From assembly GCA_029260655.1 (NCBI GenBank), contig JAJDCU010000021.1:90438-154437 (forward strand): a stretch of DNA of 64,000 nucleotides, written 5' to 3'. Positions 45,601 to 53,492 of this stretch are shown piece by piece. The first letter of the stretch is position 1; each line of letters begins with the position of its first letter. The notes under the pieces are model-generated. The model searched no databases. It had not been told where the DNA came from and saw only the letters and a list, made by a program, of their open reading frames with translations. The translations under genes were made by a program, and so were the position numbers. Origin of the DNA: Phycisphaeraceae bacterium. Lineage in GTDB: Bacteria; Planctomycetota; Phycisphaerae; Phycisphaerales; Phycisphaeraceae.

Positions 45601-47192
45601 CTTCGGACGGCGGTGAGCGCAGGACGGCTGCGCAGGCAACCACCTGCGGATTCATGAACCAGCAACGCGGCATGGGCGGCCAGTCGCTCGTGATCCGAAC
45701 CGGCCTCCCTGCACACCGCCACGGTGATCGCGCCCTGAGGCCGAATCGGCGGCGGCGGATCGTCCGACCTCAGCCCTAACCGCAGCGCCTGGGGGAAGTC
45801 CCGATGCAACCTGTCCAGCAGCGCCTGCCGCTTGGGATAGTCGCTGGGCCGGCTTCCGAAATCCACCCCGAGAAAAACGTGGGACTGTTCGAGCGTCGGC
45901 ATCGCCTTGACCAGTGCGGCCAGGTCCGCCGCGCGCAGTGGCTGGCCACCGAGCCCGTAGATGACGTTGACCAGGCGCTGCCGGACAGTCTTGGATGCCC
46001 TCTCCCGGCCACCGAACCGTTCCAGGGCCGCCCGCAGTTCGGTCAGCAGTGGGCCGTCCCCGCTTAACGGCGACTCCATCCGCTCCATCACCGCAATGGC
46101 CTTAGCGGACCTGAGTCGTTCGGCGATACGCTTTGCCGCCAAGGGCCTTAGACAGCGGATACCAAGCACGCCGACTTTAGTTCGGTGTGCCGACCGGGCC
46201 CAGTCGGCAACCGCCATAAGCGTTTCGACCGCCGACCCCTGCGCGATAAGCACGAGCTGCGCATCGTCGAGGCGATGCTCAATGAGCGGGCCGTACCGGC
46301 GTCCCGTCAGCGACGCGAACGTGTCGAATGAGTCGTCCAGCATAGCCGGTGCCGTATCGGAGAAATAGGCACGCTGACTGGCACAACCCAGCGCCCAGCT
46401 CTCGGGGCCCTGCCGCGCGGCGAGCATCGTCGGGCGGTCCAGGTCGTAGCGGCGGAGCAGACGCCGACGTGCTTGGCCCCAAAGCAGCGACTGAGCCGGC
46501 GACGCGGCATGGATCGTCTTTGCCGGATCGCCGATCAACTCGCGGATCAGTCCGGCGTCGGGCAGATGCACATCCTGCATAGCCACGGCCGTCTGCTCCC
46601 CGTCACAGGCGACCAGTGCCGGAACCATCGCCCGTTCGGCAAAGTGTCGTGCGATCATCGCCAGGTCGACCGCCTCCTGCAGATTGGTGGCGAATAACTC
46701 ACACCAACCGGCATCACGGGCCGCGTGATACGCCTCGTGCCCACTGCCGATGGCTTCGGCGTGAGCTGCCGGTGCGCGGCAGGCCAGATGGACCACCAAC
46801 GGCAGCTGTTGGCCGGCGATCTGGATTAGCAGATCCTGTGCGGCCAGCAGGTCCGGACCGGATAGGAAACAGGTCGCACGCTGTCCGGCCATCGCCGCGC
46901 CCATCGAAGCCGCCAAAGCGCCACGCGGGTCGGTGGCGTCGATAGCGCCGAGTGTGTGACCGAAAAGATTCAAAGGCTGGGTTTGCCGTTGCCTCGCCCA
47001 TGCCTGCGCGCCGATCGCCGCGGGGAAACACGCCGCCAGGGCGGCGGTCTGACTCATCGCCGCCTCGACGGCCGCGACCGCGTTGAGCCCGTCCAGCACC
47101 ACCGCTTTGCCCATGTCACGCGTCGGGCTCGACCCGGTCCGGCCAAGCAGCCGACGCAAGGTGCGCAGCGGTGATGTGGTGAAACTAGTCAA
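42618..47192 (-). CDS. Giant PFOR-like protein inside the rnf operon (1524 aa), probably without TPP catalysis
   Basis: Domain reading: 28-230 resembles PFOR domain I (VLDGLNAVAAVEAAMSQ, GALAASMGAAMAGQRATCFLS); 305-425 domain II (VLIAQGSAVETLMAVADWA, then IYGLGGQPLRAADLAALV); 430-610 a gamma-like domain III; ~720-960 no match; 1115-1345 a degenerate domain VI (VKVVLLNEAGGGADGG, DGPALLSVHVPSPKRHGF, ARLAVETRAWPLLTFDP). The GDGWAYDIG thiamine/Mg motif that should precede VKVVLL is not there (ITDERSLGGQD stands instead), and no CxxCxxC ferredoxin domain is seen. A C-terminal coiled coil (1445-1510) matches the end of the 826-residue partner. The TTG start at 47192 has AAGGAG 8 bp upstream and overlaps rnfB by 8 bp; an ATG at 47114 is an alternative. 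Likely a structural or electron-docking subunit (inference). Confidence 0.75.
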   Translation of the reverse strand: MTSFTTSPLRTLRRLLGRTGSSPTRDMGKAVVLDGLNAVAAVEAAMSQTAALAACFPAAIGAQAWARQRQTQPLNLFGHTLGAIDATDPRGALAASMGAAMAGQRATCFLSGPDLLAAQDLLIQIAGQQLPLVVHLACRAPAAHAEAIGSGHEAYHAARDAGWCELFATNLQEAVDLAMIARHFAERAMVPALVACDGEQTAVAMQDVHLPDAGLIRELIGDPAKTIHAASPAQSLLWGQARRRLLRRYDLDRPTMLAARQGPESWALGCASQRAYFSDTAPAMLDDSFDTFASLTGRRYGPLIEHRLDDAQLVLIAQGSAVETLMAVADWARSAHRTKVGVLGIRCLRPLAAKRIAERLRSAKAIAVMERMESPLSGDGPLLTELRAALERFGGRERASKTVRQRLVNVIYGLGGQPLRAADLAALVKAMPTLEQSHVFLGVDFGSRPSDYPKRQALLDRLHRDFPQALRLGLRSDDPPPPIRPQGAITVAVCREAGSDHERLAAHAALLVHESAGGCLRSRPALTAVRSDETCLDIFTCASDSLRDPGDDVPVDIALLADGADPADTNLLDRITPGGALILSAPPEADRVTRLTSECTRALSAKNIEVFVSSPPEASEQEQTDPDTASDTLLGALLKVYLDRANRDDVDAGKARTLFKRTLVEPDADVAERRLQRFTAGFEAVRQVAIEDVAAESVEDGQEDQAPRFVRRLSRADHAPDCLARFWDQTGVLYHDKQMDQLTSDPYAALGLAPSLSASLRRINNHRGALPAFDPTTCDGDSRLWTTCPDGSVVSLVITPKALLEAALAFASDKGRSVDVLRRITSKLARQVAKIVKQDSPPTMAADLLRQAYSAVAPEDESRVELDEALVAVIEQVCDLELVRTDIFFDEPERQKPGSGALFSLMVNPDACKCPELIIERCKGRGLKAVSATSDNLALARRQWKLWQRLPDVSGDSIARVRNHPRAGMLGAMMLSRHCLLAMGNGDGSEPASGACAVLRRVLAAAEFHLQPRCQAHLDQIESLRQKLAERIRQTLSAALPDNDLDALAEGLEGLGRRDLNLEELSGKIDEAVRHTVDGERLGQLVDCARKLAELHFKLSSGVDGLGRARVGLAMSGGSLSACTTVFPYNAFQCPVAIDNCGQIGGFARGLLEGQLEQAMQGLRLMRLGQLMLERPEASADEVENLRYEDLDDEQRALCPPLLVITDERSLGGQDVSQLLDLLTCGRPVKVVLLNEAGGGADGGLNVHAMDAYPAGRRLDSSLLALLSRNAYVAQTSIGFDDHFADAALATMAHDGPALLSVHVPSPKRHGFAPQRLYEQARLAVETRAWPLLTFDPSRGGVFGACLDLCGNPRLEDFWAVGGDGRPLTPAGWAATEARFDHTLTPLEDGAPSPTPVHEWIDLPSDQRQGHTPFVESNRDGERRRWRVGAALLRDIESRLRLWRTLQELAGVVTPFTQKVRDQAEHAVIEAHSAELERLQNEHAAAVADVQAGGRRATAQRLTDRLMSLAGYKTNGSTLKDKAP

Positions 47193-48033
47193 GACAAAAC
47201 TCCTTCACCGGATGACCTGACGGTTTAAACTGGCCGCCTTCCACCCATTGAATCGCTCCGGTCGGGCAACGGTGGGTCGCCACCGGTGTCGCGGGGCCGC
47301 CGGCGTCATACGCCACTACCGGGAGGTTATTTTCCATTTGGATCAGCCCTTGCGGCGCGTCCTGAGCGCACCGGCCGCAGCCGTCGCATGCCACGCCACA
47401 CACCGCGCGGGCCTGATCGCCCTCCAGCGGCGCTTTGCACTGAACAATCAGGTTCTGCGTGACCGGCATGACCTCGAAAAGATCGCGAGGACAGACATCC
47501 ACGCAGTCATTGCAAGCTGTGCAGCGGTCGACATCCACCACAGGCAGCCTCTGGTCGTTCATCTGGATGGCGTCAAAGTCGCAGACCACCATGCAGTCGG
47601 CAAGACCCAGACATCCCCAACTGCAAGCCTTGCCGCCGCCGCCGACCAGGTGCGCTGCGCGGCAACTGCCCTCACCACGGTAGTCGGCGATCTGCCGCGC
47701 CACGCCGAGGCCGCCGGCGCAAAACAGCCTCGCCACGCGCTTCACCTGCTTACCCGGGTCGACACCCAATAGCGCCGCGACCGATTCGATGGTTGATGCT
47801 GTGGACACCGAACAGGTGCTCGGCGAATGCACACCTTCAATAAGATTTTCGGCAAAGGCTCTGCAGCCGGGCTCGCCGCAGGCACCACAGTTCGACCCCG
47901 GCAGCAGGTCCTCCACGGCGTCCAGCCGGGGATCCTCCTCGACCTTCAGGAACCGATGCGCCAACGACAGACCGAAGCCGAAGAAGATGCCCAACCCCCC
48001 CATGATGGCTACTGCTGTGAAGATGACAACCAT
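47185..48033 (-). CDS. rnfB: Rnf complex subunit RnfB (ferredoxin-accepting, multi 4Fe-4S)
   Basis: A 282-residue subunit anchored by an N-terminal helix (VVIFTAVAIMGGLGIFFGFGL). The first cluster motif is GSNCGACGEPGCRAFAENL with a later CSV; then CSWGCLGLADCMVVCDFDAI and CTACNDCVDVCPRDLF. The last repeat reads CDGCGRCAQDAP, where the fourth Cys expected before Pro is Ala, so this cluster may be three-iron or missing. It accepts electrons from ferredoxin and passes them to the membrane subunits. It begins 16 bp after the 826-residue ferredoxin-domain gene and overlaps the giant PFOR-like gene. Confidence 0.95.
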   Translation of the reverse strand: MVVIFTAVAIMGGLGIFFGFGLSLAHRFLKVEEDPRLDAVEDLLPGSNCGACGEPGCRAFAENLIEGVHSPSTCSVSTASTIESVAALLGVDPGKQVKRVARLFCAGGLGVARQIADYRGEGSCRAAHLVGGGGKACSWGCLGLADCMVVCDFDAIQMNDQRLPVVDVDRCTACNDCVDVCPRDLFEVMPVTQNLIVQCKAPLEGDQARAVCGVACDGCGRCAQDAPQGLIQMENNLPVVAYDAGGPATPVATHRCPTGAIQWVEGGQFKPSGHPVKEFCLD

Positions 48034-48049
48034 CAGCTACCCCGCTGGA

Positions 48050-50530
48050 TCATTGAAACGGTTTGGCCCGCTTGACCAGTTCCTCAAGATTCGGCTCGTC
48101 GTGATTCAACGGCTTGCCCGGGTGGATGCACTTGGCGGGACACTTTTCTGCCGCTTTGACCAGCTCGTCGAATGTGCCAGCCGTTGGATCGCCGATCGTC
48201 GCCTGCTTGTTTCCGTTGTAGACGAATAGCCTCGGGTTGATGTCCGTGCAGTCGTTGCAACTTGTGCACAAGGCGATGTTGATCCACGGCTCCTCGGGCT
48301 CGTCGGCTTCCTCTTCTTCTACTTCTTCTTCGACAACCGCTTCGGGTTGATCCACGGGCTGCGGGCTAGGCTCTTGCGTCGCGGGCTGTGGCGCTGCGAC
48401 GGCCGGCAGGCTGGTCAGGTCTACCTCGAGCAGTGTCTCAGCGAGTTTCTCTAGTGCTTCGCGAGCTGCGCCGGCGCGGGCCTGCTCGACCTGCTGTGTC
48501 CAGGTCTGCTCTTGCGCAGCCAACTGCTCGGCGTGTTCGGCCTCAAGCCGCTGCCGCTCATGCTCGACGGCGACGCGCACGTGTTCATTATTGATGCCCG
48601 CCAACTCCTGAAGCATACGCCAATAGCCCAGACGGTCGTGGCAGGCGTTGACCAGCGCCTCGCTGACCAGCAACCGGCGCAGACGCCCTTGGGCATCGGC
48701 CGACCAGATGTAAGGCAGGCGCTCGGCCGCCGTATCCGGGTCGAGTTCAAGACATTCCGCCAAGGGGATGAACAGGCCGTCGTCGACCTCGGGCAGACAG
48801 CAGAAATGCCCTCGTAAAGACGGTTCGAGCAGGCAGAAGTCGGCAAAGGTAAACGCGAGCGAGATGGCTTGCGGCTTGCCCTGGGTGTCCTGACAGGTCA
48901 GCTCCTCGGCCGGCCACGCCTGTTTGAGCCCCGAGTTCCCGTTTAAGTCCAGGCGGCTTGCCCAGGTTGATCCTGCTTCGGGCTGAAAATGAAATAGCGG
49001 GTGGGCGCGGGCCTCCATCGCCGCTTCGGCGTGCAGGTAGCCGCCGACGCAGGACGGTTCACCCGCCGCCGTCAGGCCGCTTGTGATCAGGTGCAGTGAG
49101 GCGCAGGTCGCGTTGAGGCTGTGCTCGAAGCCCTCGATCATGTGATCGGGACGACCGGCCGAACTCTGTTGCACGGCGGCAACCCGGTGGCTGATGCCGA
49201 GATAGCCCAACTCCAACCGCACATCGGCCAAGGCGTCTGGCGTCGTCGTTGCGGCGGGGTTGGTGGCCGGATGAACAAACACAAACACATGTATCGGCCT
49301 GCCCGACAACAGCAGGCGCGAGAGCGTCGCGGTGCCCGAGGCGGCGAGTTGTTCGGCCGACTCGACCGCCAACACCACCGGCAGGTGCGCCCGCTCTTTA
49401 CGGGTCAACGCATGCCAGTCGAAGCCCGTCAGCAACCGGTCGTGCCGGGCGGGCTCGTACTCGCCGGCCACTTCCAGACGCCCGACACGCATGTCCGCAA
49501 GCAGCGCCGTGGTTTCCCGAGCGCGCCCGTCGAATGCTTCGATCGCCGTGCCGCAGATGTTCTGCGCGACGACGGCCTGGTATACGGAGGCGGGGCCTTT
49601 CGGTAAACCGGTCGCGTCGGCGCGGCTGACGATCGTGAGCGGCAGCCCCTCGTCGTCGGCCAGATAACGCTCGAACGTTTCAAGCACGGCCTTGATGCGG
49701 GCACGACGCTCGGCGGACATCCGGACCGAACCCCGCTCCGGCCCAAGCACGTGGGCCAGCGCTTCACCGTTTAGGTGGCTGTCGTCCAAGTGCCCGACGC
49801 CGGGATCACGGGTCTTGCTATCTTCCACGCGTAACAGGTCGCGTAGGCGGTTGCGCAGGTCCCTGACTTCCTGCCGCAGGGCCGCCCGGCGTGTCTGGGC
49901 GAGGTGACCGGCGGTGTGGACGAACAGGTGAAGCGCCGAGCTTTCGCTGAGCGCCAGCAGCCGCGCCTCCGCCGGGAGAGCCTCCAACAACCGACCCAGG
50001 TCGCTGTGCAAGGTGTCTCGGCTATCGCCGGAAAGGTCCAGCTCGACCTCCAACCGCTTTGCCGCTTCATCGAGTAGCGGCTGTGCGTCGATCGGCTCAT
50101 CACAAACGGCATCCCGCAGCAACAGCCGGATATGCCGCTCAAGCCGGAGCAGGTTGTCCTTGAGAATTCGCGCTGTATCGGCGTCGCAGCCCAGTGTTTC
50201 CGCCCCACGGCGAAGCATATCGCTCAGTGGCTGTGCCGGGGGCCCGTCACCGCCTGGCTCACGGCCCAGCAGCAGCAACGGGTAGGCGTGGCGCACTTTT
50301 GCCGGCTCACGGAACGCGTGCAGCAAGGCGGGCAGATGCTCCGCGCCGGGCGGCGGGATCAACGGATCGCCCGCGGGCGCTTCATGATGCCAGCGGCGCA
50401 GCTCCTGGAGCTGGTCGTCGGCCAGCGCGGCCTGGCTATCGGTGTACGACGGCAAAACAAGCGGCGGCACGGTGCGTGCCTGGCTCACGGCCGGGGGATC
50501 GATTTGGGTCGATGGATCGATGGCTTTCAT
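48050..50530 (-). CDS. PFOR-domain-VI-like protein with C-terminal 4Fe-4S ferredoxin domain (826 aa)
   Basis: The first ~330 residues are helical and unmatched. Residues ~376-515 align with degenerate PFOR domain VI (HLPVVLAVESAEQLAASG, RPIHVFVFVHP, AEAAMEARAHPLFHFQPEAG), again without a GDG thiamine motif. Residues ~600-700 (YWRMLQELAGINN plus a long Glu/Gln coiled coil) match the C-terminus of the 1524-residue protein. An acidic linker (EEEVEEEEADEPEEP) leads to a ferredoxin domain near 753: CTSCNDCTDINPRLF ... EKCPAKCIHPG. It starts 7 bp after korB and ends 16 bp before rnfB, so it may be the dedicated electron carrier from KorAB to Rnf. Function inferred. Confidence 0.75.
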   Translation of the reverse strand: MKAIDPSTQIDPPAVSQARTVPPLVLPSYTDSQAALADDQLQELRRWHHEAPAGDPLIPPPGAEHLPALLHAFREPAKVRHAYPLLLLGREPGGDGPPAQPLSDMLRRGAETLGCDADTARILKDNLLRLERHIRLLLRDAVCDEPIDAQPLLDEAAKRLEVELDLSGDSRDTLHSDLGRLLEALPAEARLLALSESSALHLFVHTAGHLAQTRRAALRQEVRDLRNRLRDLLRVEDSKTRDPGVGHLDDSHLNGEALAHVLGPERGSVRMSAERRARIKAVLETFERYLADDEGLPLTIVSRADATGLPKGPASVYQAVVAQNICGTAIEAFDGRARETTALLADMRVGRLEVAGEYEPARHDRLLTGFDWHALTRKERAHLPVVLAVESAEQLAASGTATLSRLLLSGRPIHVFVFVHPATNPAATTTPDALADVRLELGYLGISHRVAAVQQSSAGRPDHMIEGFEHSLNATCASLHLITSGLTAAGEPSCVGGYLHAEAAMEARAHPLFHFQPEAGSTWASRLDLNGNSGLKQAWPAEELTCQDTQGKPQAISLAFTFADFCLLEPSLRGHFCCLPEVDDGLFIPLAECLELDPDTAAERLPYIWSADAQGRLRRLLVSEALVNACHDRLGYWRMLQELAGINNEHVRVAVEHERQRLEAEHAEQLAAQEQTWTQQVEQARAGAAREALEKLAETLLEVDLTSLPAVAAPQPATQEPSPQPVDQPEAVVEEEVEEEEADEPEEPWINIALCTSCNDCTDINPRLFVYNGNKQATIGDPTAGTFDELVKAAEKCPAKCIHPGKPLNHDEPNLEELVKRAKPFQ

Positions 50531-50537
50531 AGCTCGT

Positions 50538-51491
50538 TCAGATCATGAAGTGATCGAGCGCTTGTTCCAGACCGCGGAGCTTGTCCTCCGTGGCCATCTC
50601 AAGGCCCTGTTTCATGAATTCGTCGTAGCATGGTCGGCTCTGGTCCTGGAAGAACAGGCCAATGGGGACCACATCGTCGCGTTCGACCATCTGCATGGCC
50701 GCGCCGTGGTCGGAGGGATCGTGCACCTGATGGTTCGGAAAGATTTTGGCCACGTCGGGGTCAAGCTGAATCCCGTCGTCATGTGTCAGCAGGGGCGTGA
50801 GCGCCGGGTCCTGCTGAAGTTCCTCAAAGACCTTCCCCGTGAAGTGCGGGCAGCGCTGGAGGATGTGCACGAAGCTCATACCCCGGTGCTCGCTGGCCTT
50901 TTGGAGCGTGGCGTACAGGTGCGGCGGATTCCAGTCCACAGTCCGGGCGACGAACGAGACATTGGTGAACCCGAGCGTGACCGCGGTGGGATCCAGATGC
51001 GGTATCCACGCGCCTTCGGGGTGGGTGTTCGTGCGGAAGCCGCGACGCGTCGTAGGCGAGGTCTGCATCTTCGTCAGGCCGTAGATGTTGTTGTCGAACA
51101 GCATCACGACCATGTCCATGTTGTAGCGGATAGCGTGGATCCAGTGCCCGGCCCCGATCGAGCAGCAATCGCCGTCCCCGGTGGCGACCCAGACGGTCAG
51201 GTCCGGGCGGCGGGACTTGATCCCGCAGGCGATCGGCAGGGCCCGGCCGTGCAGGCCGTGGAACCCGTAGGTGTGCATGTAGTGCGGGAGCCGGCTTGAG
51301 CAGCCGATCCCTGAAACGCAAACCGTTTTTTCAGGCGGTATCTGCTTGTCACGACAGATCCGCTGCACCGCCGTCAGCACGCCGAAGTCCCCGCACCCCG
51401 GGCACCAGCGAGCCTCACCACCCTCGTAATCCTCGAAGGTGAAATACCGGGGCAGGACGTCCAGCGACCAATCTTTCTTTAACCCGAACAT
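50538..51491 (-). CDS. korB: 2-oxoacid:ferredoxin oxidoreductase beta subunit (TPP-binding)
   Basis: A 317-residue catalytic subunit. Thiamine diphosphate/Mg motif is ATGDGDCCSIGAGHW near residue 101, continuing FDNNIYGLTKMQTSPT; cluster-ligating Cys are in RWCPGCGDFG, CVSGIGCSS and a later RCPHF. This is the standard KorB/PorB form without its own ferredoxin domain. It decarboxylates 2-oxoglutarate or a related 2-oxoacid with CoA and reduces ferredoxin. It stands 45 bp after korA. Substrate preference cannot be decided from the sequence. Confidence 0.95.
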   Translation of the reverse strand: MFGLKKDWSLDVLPRYFTFEDYEGGEARWCPGCGDFGVLTAVQRICRDKQIPPEKTVCVSGIGCSSRLPHYMHTYGFHGLHGRALPIACGIKSRRPDLTVWVATGDGDCCSIGAGHWIHAIRYNMDMVVMLFDNNIYGLTKMQTSPTTRRGFRTNTHPEGAWIPHLDPTAVTLGFTNVSFVARTVDWNPPHLYATLQKASEHRGMSFVHILQRCPHFTGKVFEELQQDPALTPLLTHDDGIQLDPDVAKIFPNHQVHDPSDHGAAMQMVERDDVVPIGLFFQDQSRPCYDEFMKQGLEMATEDKLRGLEQALDHFMI

Positions 51492-51536
51492 CTCGTAGCT
51501 CCAAGGTCAGGCTTGCTTAAGGCGGTTACAGGGAAG

Positions 51537-53492
51537 TTAGACGACGTCGAGGTCCGCCAACCGCCCCATCAGGACATCATAAATCTGGCGCGGTGAAAGC
51601 GGATGGCCCGGCGTGATCGACCAGTAGTCGATCTCGCCGCCGACCTGCTCACGAAGCAGCAGCGCCAACTGCGACGGCCGACCGGGTTGCGTGCCGCCCC
51701 CCATCGTCAGCCCCTCCGGCGGATCTGAGTAACTGATCTCGACGGTCATCACCCGTTTGAATCCGGAGAATATCTCTTTCAGCCCCGGTTCCATCGGCGA
51801 AAGGAAACGCAGGTGAACCGACGAGACCCGCTGACCCTCGGCGCGGGCCCGGTTCACCGCCTCTTCGATCGCGCCCAGCGTCGAGCCCCAACCCACTACC
51901 AGCAGATCGCCTTGTTCATCGCCGTGAATCTTCGGCGGTGTGAGCGTGGACCTTAGGGCCGCCAGCTTGCGGCTTCGCATCTCGCAGCCGAGCTGGTGGC
52001 TGTGGGAGTCGTAGGCGACCTTGCTGTGGCGTGTGTGTGTCAACCCGGTGAGGACGTACTCCCCGCCGCGCTGGCCGGGGATTGGCCGCGGAGACAGACC
52101 GGTTTCCGCGTCCCAGTCGTAGGGGCACACGCCGTCTTGCCAAGGTGACTGATCTATCGGCGGCGCAAGCCAGTCCTCGGTGACCTGCGGCCGGGGGATC
52201 GGTTGCACACCGCTTGCCAGGTTCGCGTCGGTAAGCAGGATGACCGGCGTACGGAACGCCTCGGCGATCTTGCGGGCGGTGACGGTCAACTCCAGACAAT
52301 CTTCAATCGTCGCCGCGGCGAGTACCGGCTTGGGCGCGTCGCCCGGCTCGCCGTACAAAGCGGCCAGCAGATCGCCCTGCTCGACCTTGGTCGGCAAGCC
52401 CGTCGAGGGTGAACCGCGCTGCACGTCGATAATCACCAGAGGAACCTCGGCCATGACCGCCAGCCCAAGGAGTTCGGTTTTCAGCGCCAGGCCCGGCCCG
52501 GAGGTAATCGTACATGCGGTTTTCCCGGCATACGAACAGCCGATGGCGAAGCCCATCGCCGCGATCTCGTCCTCCGCCTGGTGTACCACGCCCCCGACCT
52601 TCTTGTAGACACCGGCCAGGTAATGCGACGCGGAAGTCGCCGGGGTGATCGGGTACATCGAAACCACTTCGATGCCCGCCGCCATCACGCCCAGGCCCAA
52701 GGCCTGGTTCCCGTTGAGCACCATCCGCGAGGCGTCGACCTCCATCGGCGGTATGTAGTAGGGATCCTCCTCAAGTTGCTCGCGCGCAAACGCGACCCCG
52801 GCGCGTAGCAGCGCCTGGTTCATGGCGACCACTTTTTCGCCTTTACGACCGAAGATCGCCTGGATCTCCTGTTCTGCCAGCGTCGCGTCCCGCTGATAGA
52901 TCCAGCACAGCATCCCCAGCACGAACATGTTCTTGCCCAGCCTTGGGTTGGACGTGTGCTCCATGCACGCCTGCTCCATGGGCATCTCGTGAACGGTGTA
53001 GCCGTTGTGCTGAAACTGTTCCAAGGCGTCGGCGTAGGCCTGGCGGACTTTCGGGTCCGGGTCGTCACGCCACTTGCTCTCCAGCAGCAGCACGGTGCCC
53101 TTGTGGTAGGCGCGCTGCTCCATCCGGCCGAAGAGAACCTGCTCGTTCAGGGCCACCACCAGGTCGGCCTCGTCCCCCATATTGGTCATCTCTTTCGTAC
53201 CGAAACGGATACGGATGCCGCTGGCCCCGGCCCGGGAACGGGAAGGCGGCTTGATCTCAGCGGGGATGATCTCCACCGTCCACACGCCGTTGCCCATCTT
53301 GGCGCTGATGGTGCCGAAGATTTGACCGGCCTTCTGGGCGCCTTCCCCGGAATCCGCCACAATCTCGACGATACGCTCCTCGACCACCTGTTGGTTAGCC
53401 TGGGCTTCGGCCGATCCCGAGGCGCGTGTGCCGGGGGAAGCGGACATCGACACCGATGAGGCAGTGTTCTTCGCTACGGGTCGGATCGGCAT
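51537..53492 (-). CDS. korA: 2-oxoacid:ferredoxin oxidoreductase alpha subunit (gamma-alpha fusion)
   Basis: A 651-residue KorA. The N-terminal ~200 residues are the gamma domain (GEGAQKAGQIFGTISAKMGNG, TNMGDEADLVVALNE); the alpha domain follows with NGNQALGLGVMAAGIEVVSMYPITPATS, EDEIAAMGFAIGCSYAGKTACTITSGPG and GLPTKVEQGDLL; the C-terminal transketolase-like domain has LLVVGWGSTLGAIEEAV. I chose the ATG at 53492; a GTG at 53525 would add eleven residues. First gene of the kor-rnf operon; a 773-bp non-coding stretch precedes it. Confidence 0.95.
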   Translation of the reverse strand: MPIRPVAKNTASSVSMSASPGTRASGSAEAQANQQVVEERIVEIVADSGEGAQKAGQIFGTISAKMGNGVWTVEIIPAEIKPPSRSRAGASGIRIRFGTKEMTNMGDEADLVVALNEQVLFGRMEQRAYHKGTVLLLESKWRDDPDPKVRQAYADALEQFQHNGYTVHEMPMEQACMEHTSNPRLGKNMFVLGMLCWIYQRDATLAEQEIQAIFGRKGEKVVAMNQALLRAGVAFAREQLEEDPYYIPPMEVDASRMVLNGNQALGLGVMAAGIEVVSMYPITPATSASHYLAGVYKKVGGVVHQAEDEIAAMGFAIGCSYAGKTACTITSGPGLALKTELLGLAVMAEVPLVIIDVQRGSPSTGLPTKVEQGDLLAALYGEPGDAPKPVLAAATIEDCLELTVTARKIAEAFRTPVILLTDANLASGVQPIPRPQVTEDWLAPPIDQSPWQDGVCPYDWDAETGLSPRPIPGQRGGEYVLTGLTHTRHSKVAYDSHSHQLGCEMRSRKLAALRSTLTPPKIHGDEQGDLLVVGWGSTLGAIEEAVNRARAEGQRVSSVHLRFLSPMEPGLKEIFSGFKRVMTVEISYSDPPEGLTMGGGTQPGRPSQLALLLREQVGGEIDYWSITPGHPLSPRQIYDVLMGRLADLDVV

